From the NCBI RefSeq assembly GCF_027172205.1, contig NC_070605.1:26530304-26594303 (forward strand): a stretch of DNA of 64,000 nucleotides, in the 5' to 3' direction. Positions 34,416-44,692 of this stretch are shown piece by piece. Both the position numbers and the translations under genes were made by a program. The stretch is from Podarcis raffonei (taxonomy: Eukaryota; Chordata; Lepidosauria; Squamata; Lacertidae). Within the stretch, counting starts at the first letter, position 1; every line of letters starts with the position of its first letter. The notes under the pieces are model-generated. The model did not search any database. It was not told the DNA's origin and saw only the letters and a program-made list of their open reading frames with translations.

Positions 34416-34667
34416 ACACCCACAGAGAAAGTTCCCTGCTCGAGACCACTGAAGCCTAACAGAGGAGCTTTTGAAACTCAAGTATCAAATTCTTTGATAT
34501 TGAGCACCAAATATGATGAAGCTGTAGCCTTAGGAATAATTAGGCCTGTTGTTTTCAAAGTGGAAGAGGGATGTGTTAATGTGTGATTTGCTTGGCACTT
34601 TAATGCTGTAAGTAGAGGACTGCAATATGGGGATAATAACAAGCAAACAACAAGCAAAAAACAAACA

Positions 34668-35458
34668 AGATGAATTTTAACAGGGAGAAATGTAAAGTAT
34701 TGCACTTGGGCAAAAAAAATGAGAGGCACAAATACAAGATGGGTGACACCTGGCTTGAGAGCACTACATGTGAAAAGGATCTAGGAGTCTTGGTTGACCA
34801 CAAACTTGACATGAGCCAACAGTGTGACGCGGCAGCTAAAAAAGCCAATGCAATTCTGGGCTGCATCAATAGGAGTATCGCATCTAGATCAAGGGAAGTA
34901 ATAGTGCCACTGTATTCTGCTCTGGTCAGACCTCACCTGGAGTACTGTGTCCAGTTCTGGGCACCACAGTTCAAGAAGGACATTGACAAACTGGAACGTG
35001 TCCAGAGGAGGGCAACCAAAATGGTCAAAGGCCTGGAAACGATGCCTTATGAGGAACGGCTAAGGGAGCTGGGCATGTTTAGCCTGGAGAAGAGGAGGTT
35101 AAGGGGTGATATGATAGCCATGTTCAAATATATAAAAGGATGTCACATAGAGGAGGGAGAAAGGTTGTTTTCTGCTGCTCCAGAGAAGCGGACACGGAGC
35201 AATGGATCCAAACTACAAGAAAGAAGATTCCACCTAAACATTAGGAAGAACTTCCTGACAGTAAGAGCTGTTCGACAGTGGAATTTGCTGCCAAGGAGTG
35301 TGGTGGAGTCTCCTTCTTTGGAGGTCTTTAAGCAGAGGCTTGACAACCATATGTCAGGAGTGCTCTGATGGTGTTTCCTGCTTGGCAGGGGGTTGGACTC
35401 GATGGCCCTTGTGGTCTCTTCCAACTCTATGATTCTATGATTCTATGATTCTATGATA
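34668..35458 (+). mobile_element. CR1 LINE, 3' fragment with open reverse-transcriptase tail
   Basis: A 232-codon open frame (34670-35368) encodes the C-terminal part of the CR1 ORF2 protein: [84 protein letters not shown] and the ending [13 protein letters not shown]. The DNA closes with the CR1 signature 3' repeat of ATTCTATG (about four units, 35425-35458). It is 5'-truncated, but the remaining frame is open, so it is a recent copy for a CR1. Confidence 0.93.
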
Positions 35459-35580
35459 ATGCATTGGTTGCGTGTGAAGTGCTTTTGAACACTCAGAAAC
35501 ACTAAATAAATGCTAAATATTTCACACTGTTGTTCTTGCTAGCTTGAGCTTGGGCTGCCAACTTCTCAGAAGCTTACTTT

Positions 35581-35954
35581 AGCTGTGCCTCGTAAAGGTA
35601 AAGGTACCCCTGCCTGTACGGGCCAGTCGTGTCCGACTCTGGGGTTGCGCACCCATCTCGCTTAAGAGGCCGGGAGCCAGCGCTGTCCGAAGACACTTCC
35701 GGGTCATGTGGCCAGAGTGACGAAGCTGCTCTGGCGAGCCAGCGCAGCACACGGAAACGCCGTTTACCTTCCCGCTAGTAAGCAGTCCCTATTTATCTAC
35801 TTGCACCCGGGGGTGCTTTCAAACTGCTAGGTTGGCAGGCGCTGGGACCGAGCAACAGGAGCACACCCTGCCGCAGGGATTCGAACCGCCGACCATGCGA
35901 TCGGCAGGTCCTAGGTGCTGAGGTTTTACCCACAGCGCCACCTAGCTGTGCCTC
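35581..35954 (-). mobile_element. Sauria-type SINE with 11-bp target duplication
   Basis: The SINE body is 35592-35943, read on the minus strand. It is flanked by AGCTGTGCCTC at 35581-35591 and 35944-35954. At the left is GTAAAGGTAAAGGTACCCC, the reversed tail repeat, with 'CAGTCGTGTCCGACTCTGG', which is the Bov-B-like 3' segment. At the right is a tRNA-like head with GGGATTCGAACC (B box). Full length; target duplication intact. Confidence 0.88.
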
Positions 35955-36035
35955 TACCAGCAAACAAACCTGTGAGCAACCAGATGTTGTTGGATTATGG
36001 TCACATCCGTACCATACATTTAAAGTGTATTTATC

Positions 36036-36262
36036 TGTCTATTGCATTTATATCCCCCCTTTTCCTCCAAGGCACTTGAGGTGAAGCACATGGGTCCCCC
36101 CTCCCCATTTAATGCTCAAAACACCCCAGTGAGGTAGGTTAGGCTGAGAGGCAGTGGCTGGCCTTAGGTCACCCAGTGAGCTTCATGGCTGAGTGGGGAT
36201 TTGAACCCTGGCCTCCCAGGTCCTAACCTGACACTCTAACCGTCATACCACACTGTAACACT
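36036..36262 (-). mobile_element. tRNA-derived SINE with LINE-like tail
   Basis: On the minus strand: tRNA-like head 'GTGTGGTATGACGGTTAGAG', body 'AACCCTGGCCTCCCAGGTCC' as seen on plus, and a tail reversed at the left as TTTATATCCCCCCTTTTCC. Same family as 17216-17455. Confidence 0.65.
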
Positions 36263-36299
36263 TCAACAGAGAACCCTGGAAACTGGTAAACTGCGTTGT

Positions 36300-36385
36300 T
36301 TAAACATTTTGATGTTTGCCACCCTGGGCTCCTTTGGGAGGAAGAGCAAGATATGAATTTCAAATAGATGTAAGAAATAAATCGG
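36300..36385 (+). mobile_element. LINE 3'-tail remnant
   Basis: Reads GTTTGCCACCCTGGGCTCC, then GGAAGAGCAAGATATGAATT and AAATAAAT, a L2/CR1-type 3' end with nothing upstream preserved. Confidence 0.4.
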
Positions 36386-36707
36386 GCTGACTTACACTGT
36401 ATATAAGAGCTTCTGCCTTTGCATCTCTCCTCAGGATTACTGTGTATGTTCCTCAAGGCTCCTCAAGACCACCACTTTTGTGGCAATCACACAAGGTCCC
36501 CGGATGTTTAATGGTCTATTGATCCCTGTGCCACCACTGTGCTCGCTTCCCCGCTGCCACCAACCAGTTACTCTCTGGTAAAACACTGAGTCCAGTCAGT
36601 TGTTAAAAGTGAACCAAAAAAACAAGTTTATTTTACAAACATTAACAAGTTTATGGTTTCTCGGATAACATTCCTGTCAGTATCTTAACTTTAGTTTCTT
36701 TACCGGC

Positions 36708-36708
36708 C

Positions 36709-36751
<43 letters not shown>

Positions 36752-36976
36752 TTATTATTTATACCCCGCCCATCTGGCTGGGCTTCCCCAGCCACTCTGG
36801 GTGGCTTCCAAAGAATATTAAAATACTGTGATACATCAAACATTAAAAGCTTCCCTGAACAGGGCTGCCTTCAGATGTCTTCTAAAAGTCTGGTAGTTGT
36901 TGTTCTCTTTGACATCTGGTGGGAGGGCATTCCACAGGGCCACTACTGAGAAGGCCCTCTGCCTGGTTCCCTGTAC
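36708..36976 (-). mobile_element. L2 LINE, short 3' fragment
   Basis: An AAT repeat (about 14 units) leads into TTTATTATTTATACCCCGCC and the same 3' sequence as the element at 31127, ending at the 'CTCTGCCTGGTTCCCTGTAC' segment. About 270 bp; no coding part beyond the last few codons. Confidence 0.85.
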
Positions 36977-37287
36977 CTTCCTAATACCTTCTGACTGATT
37001 ATCTCAACTGTTTGACTGACTCCTCTTAACAAATTCTCTCCGTCTCTCACACCAGACTAGCCCAACCCACAGACTTATCTTCCCTCTCTTGTCTAACTCC
37101 AGACTGTCTTCTCAACCACTCTAACTCCTCTCTGTGCTTAAACCTTATACACAGTTAACTCTGCCCCTTGGGTTCCCATTGGTTAGTCATTTTACAATTA
37201 GTTAACCCTTTCCCTATGAACCCAGTATGATATCACACACATAGGAGGGCAAACGCCACACTCCCCTACGCAGTGGTTGCATCTGCA

Positions 37288-37420
37288 CAGCTCAGTTGGT
37301 GCTGATAACGCCAAGGTGGCAGGTTCGATCCCCATATGGGCCAGCTGTATATTCCTGCCTTGCAGGGGGTTGGCTAGATGATCCTCAGGGTACCTTCCAA
37401 CTCAAAAATTCTATGATTCT
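37288..37420 (+). mobile_element. tRNA-derived SINE with CR1-type tail
   Basis: Head CAGCTCAGTTGGTGCTGATAA with B box GGTTCGATCCC at 37322-37332. The tail is GGGGGTTGGCTAGATGATCC, then CTTCCAACTC and ATTCTATGATTCT, matching the 3' end of CR1 (compare 35385-35458). It was presumably mobilised by CR1 machinery. A short A-box-region deletion is likely. Confidence 0.82.
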
Positions 37421-38151
37421 AACATCACCATCCTCATAAGACTGAGCTGAAAAGCCCTTGAAACGCAGCCAGCTTCCTAATGCTGTCCCCAATCATTTGT
37501 AGTAGTCTCCGTTTCCTGCAGTGATAATCCATTTGATAAAAAGTGTCTCTGGTTCACAAAGGAGATGTTGATCAGTATCAGCAATGGATCCCGCTAAAGA
37601 ACATAGATTGAAATGTACGTTATACAGTTGTGCTTTCCTTAAAGAATGAGGATTAAGAGTTTTCCCACTGTAAAGAAATCAGATATAGGGAGATGGATCT
37701 CATTAATTAAGTGATACAGAAATTACCCAGTGCATCAAAGCAGTCCATGTAAAAATATGGGCTGAGATCCAATGGGCAGCTTCCAGAGGTGCCTAAAGAC
37801 TTTTCAGTTCTTTCCTTTGATCAGCAAATTCTCCCATTGCCATATCACAAAAGTACTTTTGAAAGTTCCCTGTGTTTTCAAAAGGGGTTCCATGGCACGG
37901 GGAGGGAGATCAATAAAAAGCAGCCTTGTAAAGAGATTATGTTTTAATCAAACTCCCCTTGCAGCCTTTGCTTGCAGGTTTGTCTAGAGCAGCAGGATGC
38001 AAATACCACTACTGATATCTTGCTATCCTTTCCATCCTTTCTTTTAAAAAACAAACAAAAACAAACCACATTTATTCAAAAGTTACAACACAGCTTTCTC
38101 CACTGCCGTGATATCACAGAATGATCACTCCAATCCTCAATCCCGCATCAC
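37421..38151. other. Intergenic DNA, nothing recognised
   Basis: No family or coding region recognised. Confidence 0.5.
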
Positions 38152-38806
38152 TGTCATGTTGGCTTGCCAAATACCCTCAATAGGAACCCAACTACTGGTC
38201 TGGTTTACTAGACAGGAGCGGGCCAGCAGTAAATCACACTGTGCAAGTTGGAGTTAACTCTTTATTAGCAAAAGCATGATATGCAAAGGAGGCTCAAGCC
38301 TAATGAGCACAGCAACACATCTCCGGTAGGTCTTTCCCCCATGAAGCAGTTGCTGAGACTGAAGGTCCCTAGCTCCCCACAGCTGCCTAAGTCCCGTCCT
38401 CTCCAGGGTTCTTTCCTAAGCAATCAGAGACTACATCCGTGTGTCGCAAATCTCTCCTCCACCCTTTTAATGCCTCTTCTGGTTCTAGCAGACAAGGCGG
38501 CAGGGGAGCTTCTCGCAGCAGGAGGGGGAGACACCCGTGACTCTTCACCAGCTTGACTCATCTCTACCTCTTGGCCTCTCTCCTCCCTCCTCTCTTGCTT
38601 CAGCTTCTGCCTCTGATTCTGGACTTCTCTCTGCCATAGACTCTCCCAGCTCACTAAGCCCAGTTGCCTCCTCAGCTTCCAACACCTCCTCTTCCTGGTC
38701 TTCTCCCTCTGACTGTTGTCCCACCACCACTCCCTGGAAACTAAGCCTTCTTTCATTGGTGATTCCCAGCTGGTTCCTGCTAGCAATTTCCAACCAGCCC
38801 ATGACA
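38152..38806 (-). mobile_element. Candidate solitary LTR of an endogenous retrovirus
   Basis: A 655-bp segment with mirrored TGTCATG...CATGACA ends. Read on the minus strand it has a polyadenylation signal (AATAAA, near 38263) about 110 bases before its 3' end, the usual LTR arrangement. No gag, pol or env lies beside it, so it would be a solo LTR left by recombination. I found no flanking target duplication. The long open frames on both strands inside it are compositional. Looks old and inactive; family not assigned. Confidence 0.5.
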
Positions 38807-39181
38807 GTTCGCTACATCCTGGTGTTTATTTTATTAATGAACCATCCTGCCTTTTCCCTTTGGTCTCTTTGACTTATTCTAAATAAACACTTTCTTAGAT
38901 TTGCCTTTAGGGTTGAGAAGTACATGCTATGGCAGGTTCAGGTCTTTTCAGTCCGGCTTATCCCAGCAGCGGGAATCATCCTGTACAAAGCAGAAGGCAG
39001 CGTTTCCAAACACACCCATTCCAGCACTGAGGTGGGGAGGAACACTGCCTTTCCCCCTTAAAGAGCAGGGAAGGAGCTTTGTCTTTGATCTCAGTGTTGT
39101 GGTGTTTGGTGCTCAGATTGGAGATCTGGAGTGGGATGGGCTGGAAATGCTGGTGTGTGTGTGTGTGTGCCTCTACATGTA
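38807..39181. other. Intergenic DNA, nothing recognised
   Basis: Ends in a TG run at about 39151-39169. No family recognised. Confidence 0.45.
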
Positions 39182-39431
39182 CCGTATTTTTTGCTCTATA
39201 AGACTCACTTTTTCCCTCCTAAAAAGTAAGGGGAAATGTCTGTGCATCTTATGCAGGCTGCGCAGCTATCCCAGAAGCCAGAACAGCAAGAGGGATTGCT
39301 GCTTTCACTGTGCAGCGATTCCTCTTGCTGTTCTGGCTTCTGAGATTCAGAATATTTTTTTTCTTGTTTTCCTCCTCCAAAAACTAGGTGCGTCTTGTGG
39401 TCTGGTGCGTCTGATAGAGCGAAAAATACAG
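39182..39431. mobile_element. Foldback element with CCGTATTTTTT ends
   Basis: About 250 bp. The ends are ACCGTATTTTTTGCTCTATA and, on the opposite strand, ACTGTATTTTTCGCTCTATC. Just inside the left end is TTTTTCCCTCCTAAAAAG, which is also found in inverse form at the right end of the 61904 element. A central hairpin has 30-bp arms at 39272-39301 and 39313-39342 that pair at 28 of 30 bases. No coding capacity. A simple member of the family whose expanded form is at 61904-63853. Confidence 0.75.
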
Positions 39432-41157
39432 TGTGTTTTTGAATGTGGTGTGTGGTTTAATGTGCAGTGTGTGTAAATGCCCGCATATATTGGCCATACC
39501 CACTGCTGAGGTACCATCAATGTGTCCCCCAAACTGAAAAAGATTAGTCAGCCCTGATTTATGCATTGTTCCAGATATGCTGGGAAAGTGAGATGAGGAT
39601 CTTATGTATATTACCTCTTATGACGCATAAAGAGGAAATACAGCTCTGCGCACTATGCATTGCTTTGTTACTCAGTTATTTCTGAAGCAGGTTTCTCCCA
39701 CGATGCTAACTATTGGGGGCTGTAATGAATGAAGAAGTAGTTCAGGGCTGCCTTGTATGTTGTATTACTGCCCACCGAAGAGAGCTTGATTTATACTTGA
39801 ATGCTTCACAGCCACAGGGAGAGGAGACATTTCTTTATGCGCTAAGTCTAAGAGAACCACATTTTCTACAACAGAGCGGGCTATAATGAAACTGTATAAG
39901 AATGCAGGAATACAGCAAACACTCATTAAGCATTTTAATATATTCAGTGCTTCTCCTGGGTCTGATATACCTGTGCCATTGTTGAATACATGTCCCATTT
40001 TTCCTCCTTTTGGGAAATTTTAGCTACAAATGATTCCTCAGACATGGAACATGATGTTCATGTTATTGGCAGTGTGATAAACATACAAATGACATGATCT
40101 CGTGGTCCCAGCTCACGTGAAAGTCTGCTCAGATATATTCTGAGAAGGCACGAGTTTGTTGCAATCACCAGATGGGCAATAACTGTGCATTTATTTCACA
40201 CACGCACATATTGTTCAGAAAAGCCTTGCAGTTATTGCTCACCATGGGCGCAGTCCAACACAATTAAGTCTCACTGATTCTACTATTCCATTTATGTAAA
40301 CAGAGCTCAAAGGTGCAAGCATTTTATTTTGCTTTTTAAACTCAGGATGTGAGCAGCTGGGCTCTGTGTACTTCAAGGATTCCCATAGCAGCTAAATGCA
40401 ACTGAAGACTCAGCTACATTAGTAAAGAAAAGGTGTTTTATCTGCGACACCAGATGGCGCTGTGGAGTTCCATCTTTCGCCAATGTGATTACCATTTAGA
40501 GGTTTACAACGTGTTTTCCTGAAACGCGTTTTTTGATGTGTCTAGATCCAGCTTTAGTCACCTGTTCAAAAGAGGCCACACCTAGAGCTTGATCAGGCAT
40601 GCAGATTCCAGGTTAACTTCATATGGGATGGAGGGGGAAATGGAGATGAGCTCTGCCCCATATTCATCCTTGCTGCCATCCATCAGTCAGACGACTGTGT
40701 GAAACAGGGAGCCTTCTGTGCTCATGAAGGCATGATTTAGAATGGGCACAGGATGGTGCAGTGGGGGAGTTGCACTGCTCACCTGATCTGCCTCCAGCCA
40801 AGTCACTGCCATGCTCCTGGGCTGCCCTGGATGGGAGGAAAGGAGGAGCAGAGCGCAAAGAGTCTTGGTTTTTTAAAAAACAAATACTTTGTGTGGCCGC
40901 GTCTAATCTTGCCCCTCTCTAAAATTTATTTTTTGGTGTGTGCTTTTATTTAAAGAATAAAATAAAAATCAGGATTAAGGGGTTTTCTCAGGACAGTGGA
41001 GGGCTTGTATGCTGTGTCCCATTGGTGAAGTGGTGGTGGCACTAGCCCTCTTCTGACAGGACATGCCCTATGGTGGGGTAGGGGGCAAAAAAATGGGTTG
41101 GGGGGGGAGTAAGAAATGTCCCTATTTTCATCTAAGGAATGTTTGGAGGTATACAAT
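39432..41157. other. Intergenic DNA, mostly unrecognised
   Basis: Single-copy-looking apart from the candidate CTCF site listed separately and a G run near 41100. Confidence 0.45.
40447..40461 (+). promoter_or_regulatory. Candidate CTCF binding site
   Basis: ACACCAGATGGCGCT matches the CTCF core consensus CCACCAGGGGGCGCT at 12 of 15 positions, and two of the differences (A and T in the G run) are commonly tolerated. It lies between AMER2 and MTMR6 in non-repeat DNA. Single-sequence motif match only. Confidence 0.4.
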
Positions 41158-41402
41158 TAGAAGAAGAGTTTGGATCTGATATCCCGCTTTATCAATACCC
41201 GAAGGAGTCTCAAAGCGGCTAACAATCTCCTTTCCTTTCCTCCCCCCCAACAAACACTTTGTGAGGTGAGTGGGGCTGAGAGACTTCAAAGAAGTGTGAC
41301 TAACCCAAGGTCACCCAGCAGCTGCATGTGGAGGAGCAGAGACGTGAACCCGGTTCACCAGATTACGAGTCCACCGCTCTTAACCACTACACCACACTGG
41401 CA
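41158..41402 (-). mobile_element. tRNA-derived SINE (reverse copy)
   Basis: Same family as 28150-28402, in reverse. The tail is at the left (AAGAAGAGTTTGGATCTGAT, ATCCCGCTTTATCA). The head is at the right with GAACCCGGTTCACCAG and TTAACCACTACACCACACTG. Confidence 0.85.
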
Positions 41403-41560
41403 ACTTAGACATGTTGCTTTAAACATCCAAGAAGTTCAAAGGCCAATGCATACATGTGATTGGTCTCCTTTCTCCAAAGAGTCTGATCTGGGGAAAAGCC
41501 AGCGCTCAGTGGCAGAGCATCTACTTTGCGCACAGAAGGTCCAAGGTTGCACCTGCGGCA

Positions 41561-42389
41561 TCTCCAGGCAGGGGCGTCGCAAGGGGTGTGTGGGTGTTGC
41601 GGTCCGCCCCGGGTGTCATGCCTGGGTGTGTGACAAAATCCCCCCAGTGGATCTGTGTGGTGGTGCTCGCACCCCTGGCGGGTGGATTTCCACAATTGGC
41701 ACGATCCTCAACGTGAAAATCCGCCCCCTGATCACGCAAATACGCCCGACAATCAGCCTGGCACCCCCGGTGGGCAGTGCTCGCACTCCCGGGTGGCGGC
41801 GCTGACACGGTTTTATGTGATCACTGGTTGGATTTGAGCAATTTGTGGGCGCATGTGTTTCGCGGCCAACCTTCCCTTAAAAAAGCTCAACAACTTTGGG
41901 GTAAAGGTAAAGGTAAAGGGACCCCTGACCATTAGGTCCAGTCGTGACCTACTCTGGGGTTGCAGCACTCATCTCGCTTTATTGGCCGAGGGAGCCGGCG
42001 TACAGCTTCCGGGTCATGTGGCCAGCATGACTAAGCCGCTTCTGGCAAACCAGAGCAGCGCACGGAAACGCCATTTACCTTCCCGCCGGAGCGGTACCTA
42101 TTTATCTACTTGCACTTTGGCGTGCTTTCAAACTGCTAGGTTGGCAGGAGCAGGGACAGAGCAATGGGAGCTCACCCCGTCGCGGGGATTCAAACCGCCG
42201 ACCTTCTGATCGGCAAGCCCTAGGCTCTGTGATTTAACCGACAGCGCCACCCACGTCCCTAACTTTGGGGTACTGTCCCTTAAAAAGTTTAACAACTCCA
42301 GGCAATGTTCCCAAAAATTGCAATGTGGGGGGTGCCAAAAAAATTTTTCCCCAGGTATCACCTGACCTTGCTGCGCCTCTGTCTCCAGT
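41561..42389 (+). mobile_element. Non-autonomous hAT-like transposon (second copy), holding a SINE
   Basis: Body 41569-42381 (813 bp, about 444 bp without the inserted SINE and its extra duplication). Flanks TCTCCAGG (41561-41568) and TCTCCAGT (42382-42389) agree at 7 of 8 bases. Ends CAGGGGCGTCGCAAGG and, on the other strand, CAGAGGCGCAGCAAGG (13 of 16 agree). The interior is homologous to the element at 1789-2284 in reverse: shared segments include GGGTGTCATG, GTGACAAAATC, ACACGGTTTTATGTGATCA and TTGCAATGTGGGG. Non-coding. Confidence 0.87.
41892..42270 (-). mobile_element. Sauria-type SINE inside the hAT-like element
   Basis: SINE body 41902-42260 on the minus strand, flanked by AACTTTGGGG at 41892-41901 and 42261-42270. 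The left holds the reversed tail TAAAGGTAAAGGTAAAGG and CAGTCGTGACCTACTCTGG. The right holds the tRNA-like head with GGGGATTCAAACC and AGCGCCACCCACGTCCC. It is the youngest of three nested insertions here. Confidence 0.9.
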
Positions 42390-42447
42390 CACTGACAATA
42401 CTGAGCTAGAGGAATTGACTCAGCATAAGGTGCCTTCCTATGTTCTT

Positions 42448-43929
42448 CAGGCCAACAGCCTGTAAAGTATCCATTGAAGGTTGACCAGATGGTACCACAG
42501 TCTCCTCCATCTCTGATCCGTTCCGCTGAGCAATTTTCTCTGGGGTGCATCGGAATTTTCTGAATCTGATCTCACTGAGCAATATACATCTGGGAAATGA
42601 GTATTTGAAAGAGAGAAATAAAAAAGAGGGGGAAACCTGCCAAGCTCTTAATATCCATCTGGCGTTTCTATTCAGCTTGGCTTGTCATCGGCCATCATGT
42701 TGTCTGTTGTCTTTCCACTGCGCTTTAGGGAAGACCCATTTCTGGCAACACTTGTAACATGTGCTTTTGTCTGCAGAGACAAATGATGTGATATAAGCTG
42801 CTTTTTAACAGATGCTCCCGAAGAAGCGTACAATAAAATAATAAAAAACAACAACAGCTACAAGGTCATCTGGAGTCAGGAAAAAACAACTAAATTTCGC
42901 ATCAAAGGCCCATAAGGACACTGAAAAGAAAAGATGTCCCCAAACCACAATAGGCAATCGGATGGACCACAGTTCTAGATGAGTAGAAGTGCCAGGTGAG
43001 TTTTTAACAGTGCAGTGCTGGACAGATGTAAATGACTGAGAAGTTATTCCTACTGATAACTTTCGCTGGCTTCTGAAAAGCAGAAAAGGGAAAAGGCTTA
43101 GGCAGTGGGAAGTCCAGAGTCTGGGTGCCACAAGTGAGAATGCTTTGTCTACAGATGAGGTAGAAATTTGATTCATTTCGCAATTAAAGGCAGTATTGGC
43201 TAATTCATATTTGTTCAAAACAATATGTGGACCAAAACACAGCCAGCCTTTGAAATTCACACTTCTCTGAATTGTACAATGCAGTTCTCCAGCAGAGTAA
43301 TGCACACCCTCCAACACAACACAACACAACACAACACAACACAGCCCAAATCCAGGTCACAATCTTCTGGGTCCAAAATCCTGTGTGAGTCACTAGCCCT
43401 AGTCATATGTAAAACTGTACATGCAAAGGAACCATCAGGAGCTTTGGTGTGTGCAGTCTGCTTCAGCACCATTTAAATTTGGTGTCAAACGCTGCCTCCT
43501 CCCAAGATCAGAACCTTTCAAGAGCTTCCAAGTCTATGCTTGTATCTTCCCTAAGACAGAGACTGGCTTGTGATTCGAAGGAAGGAAGGAAGGACTCAGC
43601 ATTTCCTGTTGCGGCCATTAGCATTTAGCAAAGCAATTTTGATCCCACCCCTTTCTGCATCACTTTTTAATAAGTCTCTCCAGGACATACACTAATTCGA
43701 GAACTGATGGATCAGCTGTAAAACTTGATTCATCAGATAAATAGTCAAATTCCCAGTAGTGCTGTTCTGGGACTTTGAAATGTATTTCTCAATGCAAATT
43801 AGCAGAGCTGTGCTTGCTATAAACTTCCTGATTTTGACCCTCCTGCATCCAGTTCATTTATTGCAATCCATTAATCGTCAGGTGTGGACTCATTGTTTTA
43901 CTCTCCCCAGTTCTGCAGGGTGCCTACCG
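42448..43929. other. Intergenic DNA with one pentanucleotide repeat
   Basis: An AACAC repeat occurs at 43312-43343 and short GGAA repeats near 43580. A 175-codon minus-strand frame at 42805-43332 has no family resemblance and crosses the repeat, so I take it as chance. Otherwise unrecognised. Confidence 0.45.
43312..43343. repeat. (AACAC)n microsatellite
   Basis: About six units of AACAC in tandem. Confidence 0.9.
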
Positions 43930-44131
43930 GGCAAGGAACCGTGGCTCAGAGGTAGAGGATTTGTTCTTTGTGTGCAGAAGGTCCTGAGTTCAATTGCCAA
44001 CATCTCCAGGTAGAGCTGGGAATGTGCTCTGTCTGAAACAGTGAATAGCTGCTGGCAGACATTTTAGTCCGTACTGATCTAGATGGGCCAATGGTCTGAT
44101 GCAGCATAAGGCAGCCCCCTATGTTTCTATG
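43930..44131 (+). mobile_element. tRNA-derived SINE (intact copy)
   Basis: Head GGCAAGGAACCGTGGCTCAG and AGGTAGAGG, B-box region GAGTTCAATTGCC, middle CATCTCCAGGTAGAGCTGGG, and 3' end GATCTAGATGGGCCAATGG, then CATAAGGCAGCCCCCTATG. A reference for the split copies at 31088-32125 and 41492-42447. Confidence 0.82.
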
Positions 44132-44692
44132 TGTTGGGTTTCCTTACTGGATGACAGGCCTGTTTTGAAGTGGGAAGGAGCCTAGAAAAGTGCAGATGTT
44201 TTCCTCCCTATGTAAATTATATTTTCCAGATTCTTCTCTTCCAGCTCCTTCCTCAAAAGAGAGAAAAAGCCTTCCCCCCCACCCCAGCAGAACTGAAATG
44301 CTTTTAACAGTAAGACTGCATACCCAGCATGCATTTTAAGCACATATAAAGCACACGAATCCTGGGAATTGTAGTTTGCTAAGGGTGCTGGGAATTGTAG
44401 ATCTGCTAGTGGCAAATTATAAGTCCCAGGATTCTTTGGGGGAAATCACATGCTTTAAATATTTTTTTAAATTTTTTATTTATAAAATTTTCAAATTTAA
44501 CAATAAAAGAAAAACATTCCATTTGAATTATACATCCAATTCTAATCTTTCCACTTTCAGACTTCCTTCAGTCTATCTGGAAATTTTCATGTTTTCACAG
44601 TTATTCACATTTCTTGTATCTGTATTGTTTTGGTTTTTTTAACCAAATTAATCTTAACAATTATTATAAAACAATATTTCTTTCCATTATTA

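Larger units (their letters stand above)
41492..42447 (+). mobile_element. tRNA-derived SINE split by a hAT insertion
   Basis: The head is at 41492-41568: GCTCAGTGGCAGAGCATCTA, then GAAGGTCCAAGG and GGCATCTCCAGG. The 3' part resumes at 42382: TCTCCAGTCACTGACAATAC, then GAGCTAGAGGAATTGACTC and GCCTTCCTATGTTCTTC. The intervening 813 bp is the hAT-like element; TCTCCAG(G/T) on both sides is its target duplication. Same family as 43930-44131. Confidence 0.85.

Noticed and set aside
38424-38872. Overlapping frames of 111-120 codons on both strands
   Set aside because: Serine/proline- and glutamate-rich products from biased composition inside the candidate LTR; no known protein.
42805-43332. 175-codon minus-strand frame
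   Set aside because: No recognised motif, crosses the AACAC microsatellite, and has no splice-site or promoter support.
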